A stretch of 64,000 nucleotides of DNA. Origin: Ryuthela nishihirai. Taxonomy: Eukaryota; Arthropoda; Arachnida; Araneae; Heptathelidae. Positions within the stretch are counted from its first letter, which is position 1, and every line of letters starts with the position of its first letter. The notes below the pieces were generated by a model, which was not told the DNA's origin, searched no databases, and was given only the letters and a program-made list of their open reading frames with translations. The position numbers and the translations under genes are program-made. This document shows, in pieces, positions 62,201 to 64,000 of this stretch. Location of the stretch: positions 39,866,901 through 39,930,900 of the forward strand of contig JAWZYU010000034.1 of the NCBI GenBank assembly GCA_038380435.1, read 5' to 3'.

Positions 62201-63048
62201 CATTGTGTGTACAGAAATGCCACTTAGAGGTGCCCAATTCCTATGTATGTACGATCCATTGTGTGTACAGAAATGCCACTTAGAGGTGCCCAATTCCTAT
62301 GTATGTACGATCCATTGTGTGTACAGAAATGCCACTTAGAGGTGCCCAATTCCTATGTATGTACGATCCATTGTGTGTACAGAAATACCACTTAGAGGTG
62401 CCCAATTCCTATGTATGTACGATCCATTGTGTGTACAGAAATACCACTTAGAGGTGCCCAATTCCTATGTATGTACGATCCATTGTGTGTACAGAAATGC
62501 CACTTAGAGGTGCCCAATTTCTATGTATGTACGATCCATTGTATGGACAGAAATGCCACTTAGAGGTGCCCAATTCCTATGTATGTACGATCCATTGTGT
62601 GTACAGAAATGCCACTTAGAGGTGCCCAATTCCTATGTATGTACGATCCATTGTGTGTACAGAAATGCCACTTAGAGGTGCCCAATTACTATGTATGTAC
62701 GATCCATTGTATGGACAGAAATGCCACTTAGAGGTGCCCAATTCCTATGTGCGTGTACAGACGATAGTGTTAAAACTCTTTTCGAGTTCAGGGATCCTTA
62801 AAGTGTACTCCTAATCAAAAAACTGGAAAGTGATTTTTTTTTATTATTATCGCGATCACAATACTTTCTTCATATTTCATGGCAGAAAGTATTTTTCCTT
62901 TGTCATATTTTTTTACAGAAAATAATTTTTTTTGCCATGTCTTCTAACGAAATTTAATTCCTAGGACATGAATCATCTTGCTGGACTAATTGACGATAGA
63001 CTTGCTGATTTTGAGGATATTGAAGAGGATCAAAAAGCTGAGAAAAAG
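22762..63048 (+). CDS. Secretory JmjC/cupin-like protein with EF-hand, nine exons, 3' end beyond window
   Basis: Exons 22762-23234, 33171-33234, 40650-40775, 45053-45201, 49783-49959, 51920-52001, 56331-56390, 58333-58404 and 62965-63048 join with matching phases (2,0,0,2,2,0,0,0) into 429 open codons. All introns are GT-AG. Domain order: a signal peptide (hydrophobic KYFWVICLILL, likely cut near CVSA), a JmjC N-terminal part (GWPGHMKPLG, PPVEVFFSDFVLPSIPV), the JmjC core (LPRCLQC, then GCQFRGK, then GDCLYVP), an EF-hand loop (DVNHDDILSVED) and an acidic tail. This matches secretory/ER JmjC proteins with C-terminal EF-hands, known to me as uncharacterised 2-oxoglutarate oxygenase-like proteins. 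Aligned from memory, the family HxD is KxN here and the distal His is Tyr, so catalysis is doubtful. The last exon keeps an open frame up to a donor site, so the C terminus lies beyond the window. The family call is fairly sure; the exact function is unknown. Confidence 0.5.
23499..24029 (+). mobile_element. SINE-A copy plus two head fragments
   Basis: Divergent full copy 23499-23877, followed by a head piece at 23897-23950 and a second, better head at 23954-24029 that stops after the B box. The junction leads into the RT relic. Confidence 0.5.
24153..25097 (-). pseudogene. Reverse transcriptase N-terminal fragment (R1/TRAS-like), intron 1
   Basis: One open frame of 314 codons on the minus strand. 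It carries the linker between endonuclease and RT (PWLTPELTVRRKRVRALRRR), then EVREVIREMARGKAPGNDGL and ARSYRPICLLPVLS, which are RT blocks 1-2. The catalytic YADD part is absent because the frame runs into unrelated sequence near 24330. G+C and codon use are higher than in the A/T-rich element at 17-20 kb. A 3'-deleted relic lying antisense in the JmjC gene. Confidence 0.5.
24978..25997 (+). repeat. 510-bp tandem duplication (RT relic + SINE-A)
   Basis: CCTTCTAACTGTGAGCTCAG begins near 24978 and again 510 bp later. The unit contains the end of the RT relic and the truncated SINE. Copies differ by few bases. Confidence 0.5.
25156..25487 (+). mobile_element. SINE-A, 5' truncated (duplication copy 1)
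   Basis: Starts within the B-box region (CAGTCCCAGCTGGGTGAGCG) and runs to the tail. Confidence 0.5.
25666..25999 (+). mobile_element. SINE-A, 5' truncated (duplication copy 2)
   Basis: The same truncation point and unusual GGGTGAGCG as the copy 510 bp upstream; the two arose by tandem duplication. Confidence 0.5.
26006..26276 (+). mobile_element. SINE-A, old divergent copy
   Basis: The body order is retained (GATTTATCTCCGC, GGACATCGATG, CTCAGAGGTAAAACAAC) but with many substitutions and a missing centre. Confidence 0.5.
26345..27012 (+). mobile_element. SINE-A, 5' truncated, two extra tails
   Basis: Begins at the B box, with extra tails from about 26672 and 26840. Flanked by CCACTTAACTAA on both sides, so the truncated multi-tail form is bounded by one target duplication. 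Confidence 0.5.
27013..27410. other. Intronic DNA without recognisable feature
   Basis: A CCTCTAACGGTGGAAATT motif at about 27118 recurs near 23355 and, weaker, near 57900, suggesting a further old dispersed repeat. Confidence 0.5.
27890..28310 (+). repeat. 106-bp tandem repeat, four copies, inside the transposon
   Basis: GGCCAAGTGAGAACGA recurs at 27924, 28030, 28136 and 28242, exactly 106 bp apart. Most units include the palindromic TCACGTGA. It may be a transposase-binding or replication-slippage region of the 3.7-kb element. Confidence 0.5.
28386..28685 (-). CDS. Unknown open frame inside the transposon, doubtful
   Basis: A 99-codon minus-strand frame. An internal Met starts MSSDIEKNQTLTEFVSEEQF, followed by a basic, helix-like stretch ending KDRRSCHNH. 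It looks like the N-terminal end of a protein rather than random sequence, and could be a leftover of the element's own gene. I do not recognise a family and it has no partner frame nearby. Confidence 0.5.
   Translation of the reverse strand: MFRLLPLPFTSPLPSGVRAGQRPNITRGRLRAFLLLFSIFRVLSSTYRRKMSSDIEKNQTLTEFVSEEQFNETIRTFLNKRHEIEKPLSRKDRRSCHNH
28741..31190 (+). repeat. 90-bp satellite, 27 copies plus a partial
   Basis: The unit begins GATTTGATCAAATCACTTAC and ends ATACCTTAGG. Copies differ at only a few positions (TTTCTTC/TATCTTC, CCGTG/CTGTG, GATTTGATC/GATTTCATC). As 90 is a multiple of three, the array is open for more than 800 codons, but there is no start context, codon signature or known domain, so I treat it as non-coding. 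A single inverted copy lies at 27500-27600. Confidence 0.5.
31571..31953 (-). mobile_element. SINE-A, full length, minus
   Basis: Target duplication CTGACAGCCGTG on each side. Confidence 0.5.
32105..32212 (+). repeat. Dispersed repeat E (inverted copy at 46702-46842)
   Basis: GTACAGTCGCTCAAAAAAGA to TTAGTGATCTGGCAACC is the reverse complement, about 90% by eye, of the stretch right of the 46.7-kb palindrome. Confidence 0.5.
32287..33006 (+). mobile_element. SINE-A with two extra tails
   Basis: Head at 32287, extra tails from about 32667 and 32837, with TCTTAGCAAC on both sides. It lies just upstream of exon 2. Confidence 0.5.
33171..33234 (+). CDS. JmjC gene exon 2
   Basis: A 64-base exon preceded by a strong acceptor (CTTTTTTCAG) and followed by donor GTAAGT. 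It takes phase 2 from exon 1 and reads SQIALPRCLQCKAVADELLST, which fits the family's LPxCLQC motif. This match fixes both splice sites. Confidence 0.5.
33330..33884 (-). mobile_element. SINE-A with one extra tail, minus
   Basis: One 169-bp tail (to about 33505) precedes a full minus copy ending in the tRNA-like head. It lies about 95 bp after exon 2. Confidence 0.5.
34163..34456 (-). mobile_element. SINE-A, 5' truncated, minus
   Basis: Ends before the head; flanks GTGTTAGGTTAAG and GTGTTGGGTTAAG form an imperfect target duplication. Confidence 0.5.
34558..39759 (+). repeat. 29-bp satellite, about 179 copies
   Basis: The unit is GAGTAGTACGTTATCGACAG plus TTGTGAATC. Nearly all copies are identical. 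A recurring variant, GAGTTGTACG, appears at irregular spacing of 4-23 units (often 8 or 9), and two units near 34.83 and 34.89 kb lack CA. It fills most of intron 2. Such homogeneity means recent expansion; the true length in the genome may differ from the assembly. Confidence 0.5.
39788..39990 (-). mobile_element. SINE-B next to the 29-bp satellite
   Basis: A full minus-strand copy beginning about 30 bp after the array ends; several substitutions. Confidence 0.5.
40003..40298 (-). mobile_element. SINE-A, 5' truncated, minus
   Basis: Tail to mid-body present; stops at GGGAATTTTGT. No clear target duplication seen. Confidence 0.5.
40299..40649. other. Intron 2, right end
   Basis: AT-rich unique sequence leading to the exon 3 acceptor; nothing recognised. 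Confidence 0.5.
40650..40775 (+). CDS. JmjC gene exon 3 (region of HxD)
   Basis: Exactly 42 codons between acceptor TTTCGCAG and donor GTAAGT, phase 0 at both ends. The GCQFRGKSHVLLINF block matches the NxxCLFxGxKELxxxD strand of JmjC proteins. At the place where the iron-binding HxD should lie, about nine residues before the Cys, the sequence reads K-S-N. This is the basis for suspecting loss of catalysis. Confidence 0.5.
40928..41541 (-). mobile_element. Three SINE-B copies in a row
   Basis: Copies at 40928-41136, 41140-41341 and 41344-41541 share orientation and are joined by AAATAAATA-type linkers. They lie about 150 bp after exon 3. Confidence 0.5.
41616..42465 (-). repeat. 30-bp minisatellite, about 28 copies
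   Basis: The plus-strand unit is GACTTATACACCAGGTGATA plus ATAATTGATT. Variants include GTACACC and ATGCACC. Since 30 is a multiple of three it reads as a long YKSINYYHLV repeat on the minus strand, which I regard as chance. Located in intron 3. Confidence 0.5.
43275..43657 (-). mobile_element. SINE-A, minus, inside the Tigger relic
   Basis: Target duplication ACTAAAATCTAT on both sides. Confidence 0.5.
43699..44055 (-). pseudogene. C-terminal piece of a Tigger/pogo transposase
   Basis: A 118-codon minus-strand frame with an acidic stretch (DEDCQEETENDDESA) and the ending LLQLASFKREMIQNL...KQIKITHF, typical of the C-terminal tail of Tigger-derived transposases. The DNA-binding and DDE catalytic domains are absent. 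Its place between pogo-like ends supports the call. Confidence 0.5.
44065..44446 (+). mobile_element. SINE-A, plus, inside the Tigger relic
   Basis: Target duplication TTCAATATTTCCCGG on both sides (15 bp, perfect). Confidence 0.5.
44571..45052. other. Intron 3, right end
   Basis: AT-rich sequence; an AATAATTATTCAACATAAATT stretch near 44890 resembles 2640-2690, so an old repeat may be present. No gene seen apart from the exon 4 acceptor. Confidence 0.5.
45053..45201 (+). CDS. JmjC gene exon 4
   Basis: Starts in phase 0 after TTAACAG and ends in phase 2 before GTTAGT. It encodes EVDYEKYP-type sequence (here EAVDYEKYPALREVKEYY) followed by LEKGDCLYVPAKW, a hallmark of the JmjC/cupin_8 fold just before the distal metal-binding His. 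Confidence 0.5.
45422..46199 (-). pseudogene. tRNA-like sequence split by the SINE-A dimer
   Basis: With the SINE removed, the minus strand reads GCCATTGGTGGTGTAGTGG with an A-box-like D arm, a degenerate anticodon arm, and a perfect T arm GTGGGTTCGAATCCCAC ending TCATGGC, which pairs with the 5' end. The anticodon stem has mismatches, so it is more likely a tRNA pseudogene or SINE head than a working gene. Confidence 0.5.
45457..46154 (+). mobile_element. SINE-A dimer
   Basis: A copy lacking its tail end (to about 45770) followed directly by a full copy; the pair is bounded by CTCCAGGAAAC on both sides. It sits inside a tRNA-like sequence. Confidence 0.5.
46345..46535 (+). pseudogene. RTE-like C-terminal fragment
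   Basis: Plus-strand text resembles the 49.3-kb relic: QPPLSSILYAERD, then RVMNSMP and GRPSMRWADNVK, with in-frame stops between. It is cut at 46535 by SINE-A sequence. A decayed fragment of the same family. Confidence 0.5.
46536..46701 (-). mobile_element. SINE-A tail, old, minus
   Basis: A divergent tail of about 165 bp ending at the palindrome starting 46702; head missing. Confidence 0.5.
46702..46757. repeat. Perfect 56-bp palindrome
   Basis: ATTAGTGATCTGGCAACCTT and CGTGTCACG meet at CACGTG and repeat in reverse complement without mismatch. The right side continues into a sequence that recurs inverted at 32105-32212. Confidence 0.5.
46820..46905 (+). mobile_element. SINE-A middle fragment, old
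   Basis: GGGGATGTTATGTCGTGGTT and GTGTGCAGGAGAG match the mid-body with many changes. Confidence 0.5.
47011..47467 (+). mobile_element. SINE-A, 5' truncated, one extra tail
   Basis: Begins at CCCGCCCTGCCCACGG; extra tail from about 47291. The target duplication CCTAAATTATAT encloses both parts. Confidence 0.5.
47505..47660 (+). mobile_element. SINE-A, old fragment
   Basis: AAAGAACGCGCTGGATAACC and CTAACAGTTGTGCAGGGG match the 3' half. Confidence 0.5.
47909..48634 (-). mobile_element. SINE-A with two extra tails, minus
   Basis: Two 169-bp tails precede a full minus copy; CAATATGTTT flanks both ends. Confidence 0.5.
48646..48711 (+). mobile_element. SINE-A tail fragment, old
   Basis: GTGACCTGCTATTTATCCCA and AGAACAACCCAA match the 3' end. 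Confidence 0.5.
48788..48813 (+). repeat. (ATC)n microsatellite
   Basis: ATCATC run at the tail of the RTE-like relic. Confidence 0.5.
48881..49266 (+). mobile_element. SINE-A inside RTE-like relic
   Basis: Full copy; flanks CTGTCCTGA and CTGCCCTGA form an imperfect target duplication. The empty site is preserved at 12.38 kb. Confidence 0.5.
49783..49959 (+). CDS. JmjC gene exon 5 (distal His region)
   Basis: Completes the Trp codon split with exon 4 and reads LYQWTSFEESLLLSITWRS. The family pattern is W-[FY]-H-Q-V followed by a short loop and a strand ending in W; here the His position is Tyr (W-L-Y-Q-W). It ends in phase 2 at AACTT|GTAAGT with the acidic stretch FQEDPEPDLLSFF. Confidence 0.5.
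50072..50829 (+). pseudogene. Unknown open frame split by SINE-A (intron 5)
   Basis: 50072-50274 is open (ends LLVPNFGPWSPC), and after the SINE the same frame runs from 50671 (MVKNRIPAFHVKEINSFENM) to a stop at 50828. Without the SINE about 118 codons would be open. It does not fit the splice phases of the JmjC gene, whose exons 5 and 6 join perfectly around it. I recognise no family. It may be a fragment of another gene or transposon, or chance. Confidence 0.5.
50275..50668 (+). mobile_element. SINE-A inside an intronic open frame
   Basis: Full copy with flanks CCCTGCATGATGG and CCCTGCACGATGG, a 13-bp target duplication with one difference. Confidence 0.5.
50978..51358 (-). mobile_element. 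SINE-A, full length, minus
   Basis: Divergent copy ending in a clear head at 51358; no obvious target duplication. Confidence 0.5.
51427..51812 (+). mobile_element. SINE-A, full length
   Basis: Target duplication CGACTTCTGGTTGT on both sides. It lies about 105 bp before exon 6. Confidence 0.5.
51920..52001 (+). CDS. JmjC gene exon 6
   Basis: Acceptor TTTCATTTCAG, donor GTAAGC. The first base completes the split Leu codon, after which 27 codons remain open. The piece VTLEVFEESLKK resembles the helical link between the JmjC core and the EF-hand region in this family. Confidence 0.5.
52190..52742 (-). mobile_element. SINE-A with one extra tail, minus
   Basis: Tail to about 52358, then a full minus copy to the head at 52742. 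It lies about 190 bp after exon 6. Confidence 0.5.
52810..52876. repeat. Perfect 27-bp-arm hairpin, 13-nt loop
   Basis: Left arm 52810-52836 (TTTAATTGGATCAGCCTGGA...) and right arm 52850-52876 are exact reverse complements. Could be a small transposon footprint or a small-RNA precursor shape. Confidence 0.5.
53080..53556 (+). mobile_element. Probable solo LTR
   Basis: 477 bp beginning TGTTACGACAG and ending CCGCAACA, flanked by ATAT on both sides. It contains a TATA-like GTATAAAAGTGG. TG...CA ends with a 4-bp target duplication fit a gypsy-type solo LTR; no internal region is present. Confidence 0.5.
53678..53840. mobile_element. hAT-type MITE
   Basis: Inverted ends CAGGGGTGGGCAA and TTGCCCACCCCTG with a perfect 8-bp duplication GCCTAGTA. 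No coding capacity (163 bp). Confidence 0.5.
54131..54490. mobile_element. hAT-type non-autonomous element with a repeated left half
   Basis: Left end CAGTGGTTCTCAACC, right end TTGAGAACCCCTG. Flanks ATCTAACT and ATCTAGCT form an 8-bp duplication with one change. The left 128 bp occur twice (54131 and 54259). Confidence 0.5.
55010..55936 (-). mobile_element. SINE-A (minus) interrupted by SINE-A (plus)
   Basis: Minus-strand tail at 55010-55171 and head at 55720-55936 make one copy. Between them, 55175-55719 is a plus-strand copy with one extra tail. No target duplication was seen at the inner junctions. Confidence 0.5.
56331..56390 (+). CDS. JmjC gene exon 7
   Basis: Twenty codons, phase 0 at both ends, between TTACTATAG and GTATGT. 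It reads EEKTPKDLEWNDECQIIAKE, an acidic linker helix ahead of the EF-hand. Short, but flanked by good splice sites and in phase with its neighbours. Confidence 0.5.
56474..56925. mobile_element. hAT-type non-autonomous element
   Basis: Ends CAGTGTCTCGCAAACT and AGTTTGCGAGATACTG, perfect 8-bp duplication TAGTAGAG. A GCGGCACACTGAATCTAA motif is repeated three times near the left end. Located in intron 7, 83 bp after exon 7. Confidence 0.5.
57137..57533 (-). mobile_element. SINE-A, old, minus
   Basis: Full-length order with many substitutions; head at right end. Confidence 0.5.
57680..57790 (+). repeat. Unexpanded relative of the 29-bp satellite locus
   Basis: TTTCTGGGGGCGCTGCCGTC, then GAATGGAGTAGTAGGTTGTC and GATGGGAAAAG align with both flanks of the satellite at 34.5 and 39.76 kb, with a single unit. 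Confidence 0.5.
58333..58404 (+). CDS. JmjC gene exon 8 (EF-hand)
   Basis: Twenty-four codons, phase 0 at both ends, donor GTATGT. It encodes MFQQLDVNHDDILSVEDL. The loop D-V-N-H-D-D-I-L-S-V-E-D has the acidic 1, 3 and 5 positions of an EF-hand, but Asp instead of Gly at 6 and Asp instead of Glu at 12. Calcium binding is therefore plausible but may be weakened. Confidence 0.5.
58534..59063 (-). repeat. About 105-bp tandem array from the SINE-A tail, five units
   Basis: GGATTGTTTTACCTCTGAG-type starts lie at about 58541, 58645, 58749, 58855 and 58961. Each unit covers only the last 90 bp of SINE-A plus GGAATGCTTGGGCT. A full old copy follows. Confidence 0.5.
59064..59622 (-). mobile_element. 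SINE-A, old: one full and one partial minus copy
   Basis: 59064-59415 is a decayed full copy; 59415-59622 repeats the middle part (CCATCAAGGCCATCCAGA; CCCATCGGTGTCTCC). Confidence 0.5.
59800..60131. mobile_element. Mariner-type MITE
   Basis: 332 bp between TA dinucleotides. The left end GAGGGTCATTTTAAAAAT and the complement of the right end (CAGGGTCATTATAAAAAA) match and continue through TATTTTAAA.TGTTATATTTT, a roughly 45-bp inverted repeat. An inner inverted pair GTCAAGAAACTCT / AGAGTTTCTTGAC is also present. No transposase frame. Confidence 0.5.
60168..60511 (+). mobile_element. SINE-A, very old; seed of the 56-bp minisatellite
   Basis: Decayed head (GTGCCTCAGTTGGTGCACCA, GGTTCGAATCC) and body (GTTAAAGACCTTTG, TCTTCTAACAGTTGTTCAGT). 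Its tail runs directly into the 56-bp array. Confidence 0.5.
60512..62755 (+). repeat. 56-bp minisatellite, about 40 copies
   Basis: The unit is GTATGTACGATCCATTGTGT, GTACAGAAATGCCACTTAGA, GGTGCCCAATTCCTAT. It starts at the 3' end of an old SINE-A copy (60168-60511). The middle of the unit aligns with the SINE tail (CCCATGGTGTGCAAAAAAGT, then GCCGCTCAGAGG). It fills much of intron 8. Confidence 0.5.
62965..63048 (+). CDS. JmjC gene exon 9 (last in window)
   Basis: Twenty-eight codons after CCTAG, donor AAG|GTAAAT. It reads DMNHLAGLIDDRLADFEDIEEDQKAEKK, a strongly acidic helix. No stop codon precedes the donor, so at least one more exon lies to the right. Family members often end with an ER-retention tetrapeptide, which cannot be checked here. 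Confidence 0.5.
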
Positions 63049-63166
63049 GTAAATTTAAATTAGTCATTACGGAAAAAAAACTTCACATAGAAAAAACACA
63101 AAATACTCTTACTTCTGTTTTACAATAATGCCTAGTAGTAGTTTCAATCATCTGCATCATCCTGTA

Positions 63167-63556
63167 GGGCGGGGGTGGCTCAGTTGGTAGCGCGCCAGGC
63201 TCGTAATCAGTAGTTCCCAGGTTCGAGTCCCAGCTGGGTCAGCGTTGAGATTTATCTCCGCAAAATTTCCCCGCCCTGCCCACGGTCAGTAGGAGACACC
63301 GATGGGCTTGAAAAGGTCGCCGTCCGTCGGATGGGATGTTAAGCCGTGGCTCCGTGTGCGGGAGAGCCATACCCTGTGCACGTTAAAGAACACGCTGGAT
63401 GGCCTTGACAGAGGCTACCATCTGTCTCCCAACAACTGTTCCAGTGGGTCTCCTCCCCCAACCTTCTCTGAGCCTTCGGGGTCCTTGAGGCCTGGCCATT
63501 TAGCCCATGGTGTGCAAAAAAAGTGCCGCTCAGAGGTAAAACAATCCAATCTAATG
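63167..63556 (+). mobile_element. SINE-A, full length
   Basis: Flanks TGCATCATCCTG and TGCATCAGCCTG form an imperfect target duplication. It lies about 120 bp after exon 9. Confidence 0.5.
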
Positions 63557-63584
63557 CATCAGCCTGCTATATAGTATACACAAT

Positions 63585-63651
63585 CGTATCAGAATAATAT
63601 GACCACCTACCATACATATACTATGGTACGTGGTCATATTATTCTGATACG
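63585..63651. repeat. 22-bp-arm hairpin
   Basis: CGTATCAGAATAATATGACC-AC and its exact complement flank a 23-nt spacer; the match extends weakly outward. MITE-like. Confidence 0.5.
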
Positions 63652-63683
63652 ACTATGTATTTCATATGAGTTCTCTAGGTGAG

Positions 63684-64000
63684 GAGCGGGGGTGGCTCAG
63701 TCGGTAGCGCGCCAGGCTCGTAATCTGTAGTTCCCAGGTTCGAGTCCCAGCTGGGTCAGCGTTGAGATTTATCTCCGTAAAATTGCCCTGCCCACGGTCA
63801 GTAGGGGACACCGATGGGCTTGAAAAGGCCGCCGTCCGTCGTATGGGACGTTAAGCCGTGGCCCCGTGTGCGGGAGAGCCACACCCTGTGCACGTTAAAG
63901 AATACGCTGGATGGCCTTGACGGGATACTACCATCTGTCTCCCAACAGCTCTTCCAGTAGGTCCTCTCCCCCAACCTTCTCTGAGCCTTCGGGGTCCATG
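63684..64000 (+). mobile_element. SINE-A, cut by window edge
   Basis: Head and body present; the 3' end is beyond the window. Confidence 0.5.

Noticed and set aside
60512..62755. CRISPR-like array or repeat protein
   Set aside because: No spacers; the 56-bp units derive from a SINE tail and frames differ between units.

Overview
This is a eukaryotic, almost certainly arthropod, nuclear DNA window. It has interrupted genes with GT/AG introns, an AT-rich background, dense tRNA-derived SINEs, non-LTR retrotransposons with zinc-knuckle, endonuclease, reverse transcriptase (RT) and RNase H domains, small hAT, mariner and pogo-type DNA elements, and long satellite arrays. The SINE and retroelement style would fit a spider or another repeat-rich arthropod, but I cannot name a species from the sequence alone.

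Layout. 1-22.5 kb has no recognisable host gene. It holds a non-LTR RT relic (4.65-5.39 kb), a roughly 1-kb segment present at 7.85-8.85 kb and again at 12.84-15.18 kb (the second copy split by a 1.4-kb minus-strand retroelement), a 526-bp tandem duplication carrying a SINE (9.37-10.4 kb), and a longer but frameshifted non-LTR element (about 15.2-20.8 kb) with ORF1, endonuclease, RT and RNase H.

From 22.76 kb to beyond the right edge runs one host gene on the plus strand. Nine coding exons were assembled by hand, and every splice phase agrees; together they encode 429 residues of a secretory-pathway JmjC (cupin-like) protein with an N-terminal signal peptide and a C-terminal EF-hand. Its usual iron-binding residues look replaced, so it may be a pseudo-oxygenase. 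The eight complete introns (1.9-9.9 kb) are built mostly of repeats: 27 copies of a 90-bp unit inside a 3.7-kb inverted-repeat transposon (intron 1), about 179 copies of a 29-bp unit (intron 2), about 28 copies of a 30-bp unit and a Tigger/pogo relic (intron 3), an RTE-like relic (intron 4), a solo LTR and hAT elements (intron 6), and about 40 copies of a 56-bp unit (intron 8).

Two SINE families dominate. SINE-A is about 385 bp, has a tRNA-Met-like head, and has some 30 copies on both strands, many with clear target-site duplications. SINE-B is about 200 bp with a Ser/Leu-type tRNA head and seven or eight copies. The most unusual theme is how tandem repeats are born from transposon parts. The 90-bp satellite comes from one terminal repeat of its host transposon, the 56-bp minisatellite from the 3' tail of SINE-A, and the 29-bp satellite from a dispersed sequence whose unexpanded relative survives at 57.7 kb. 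SINE-A repeatedly carries extra copies of its own 169-bp 3' tail joined at the same junction. Many long open frames here are read-through of SINEs or satellites and are not listed as genes.
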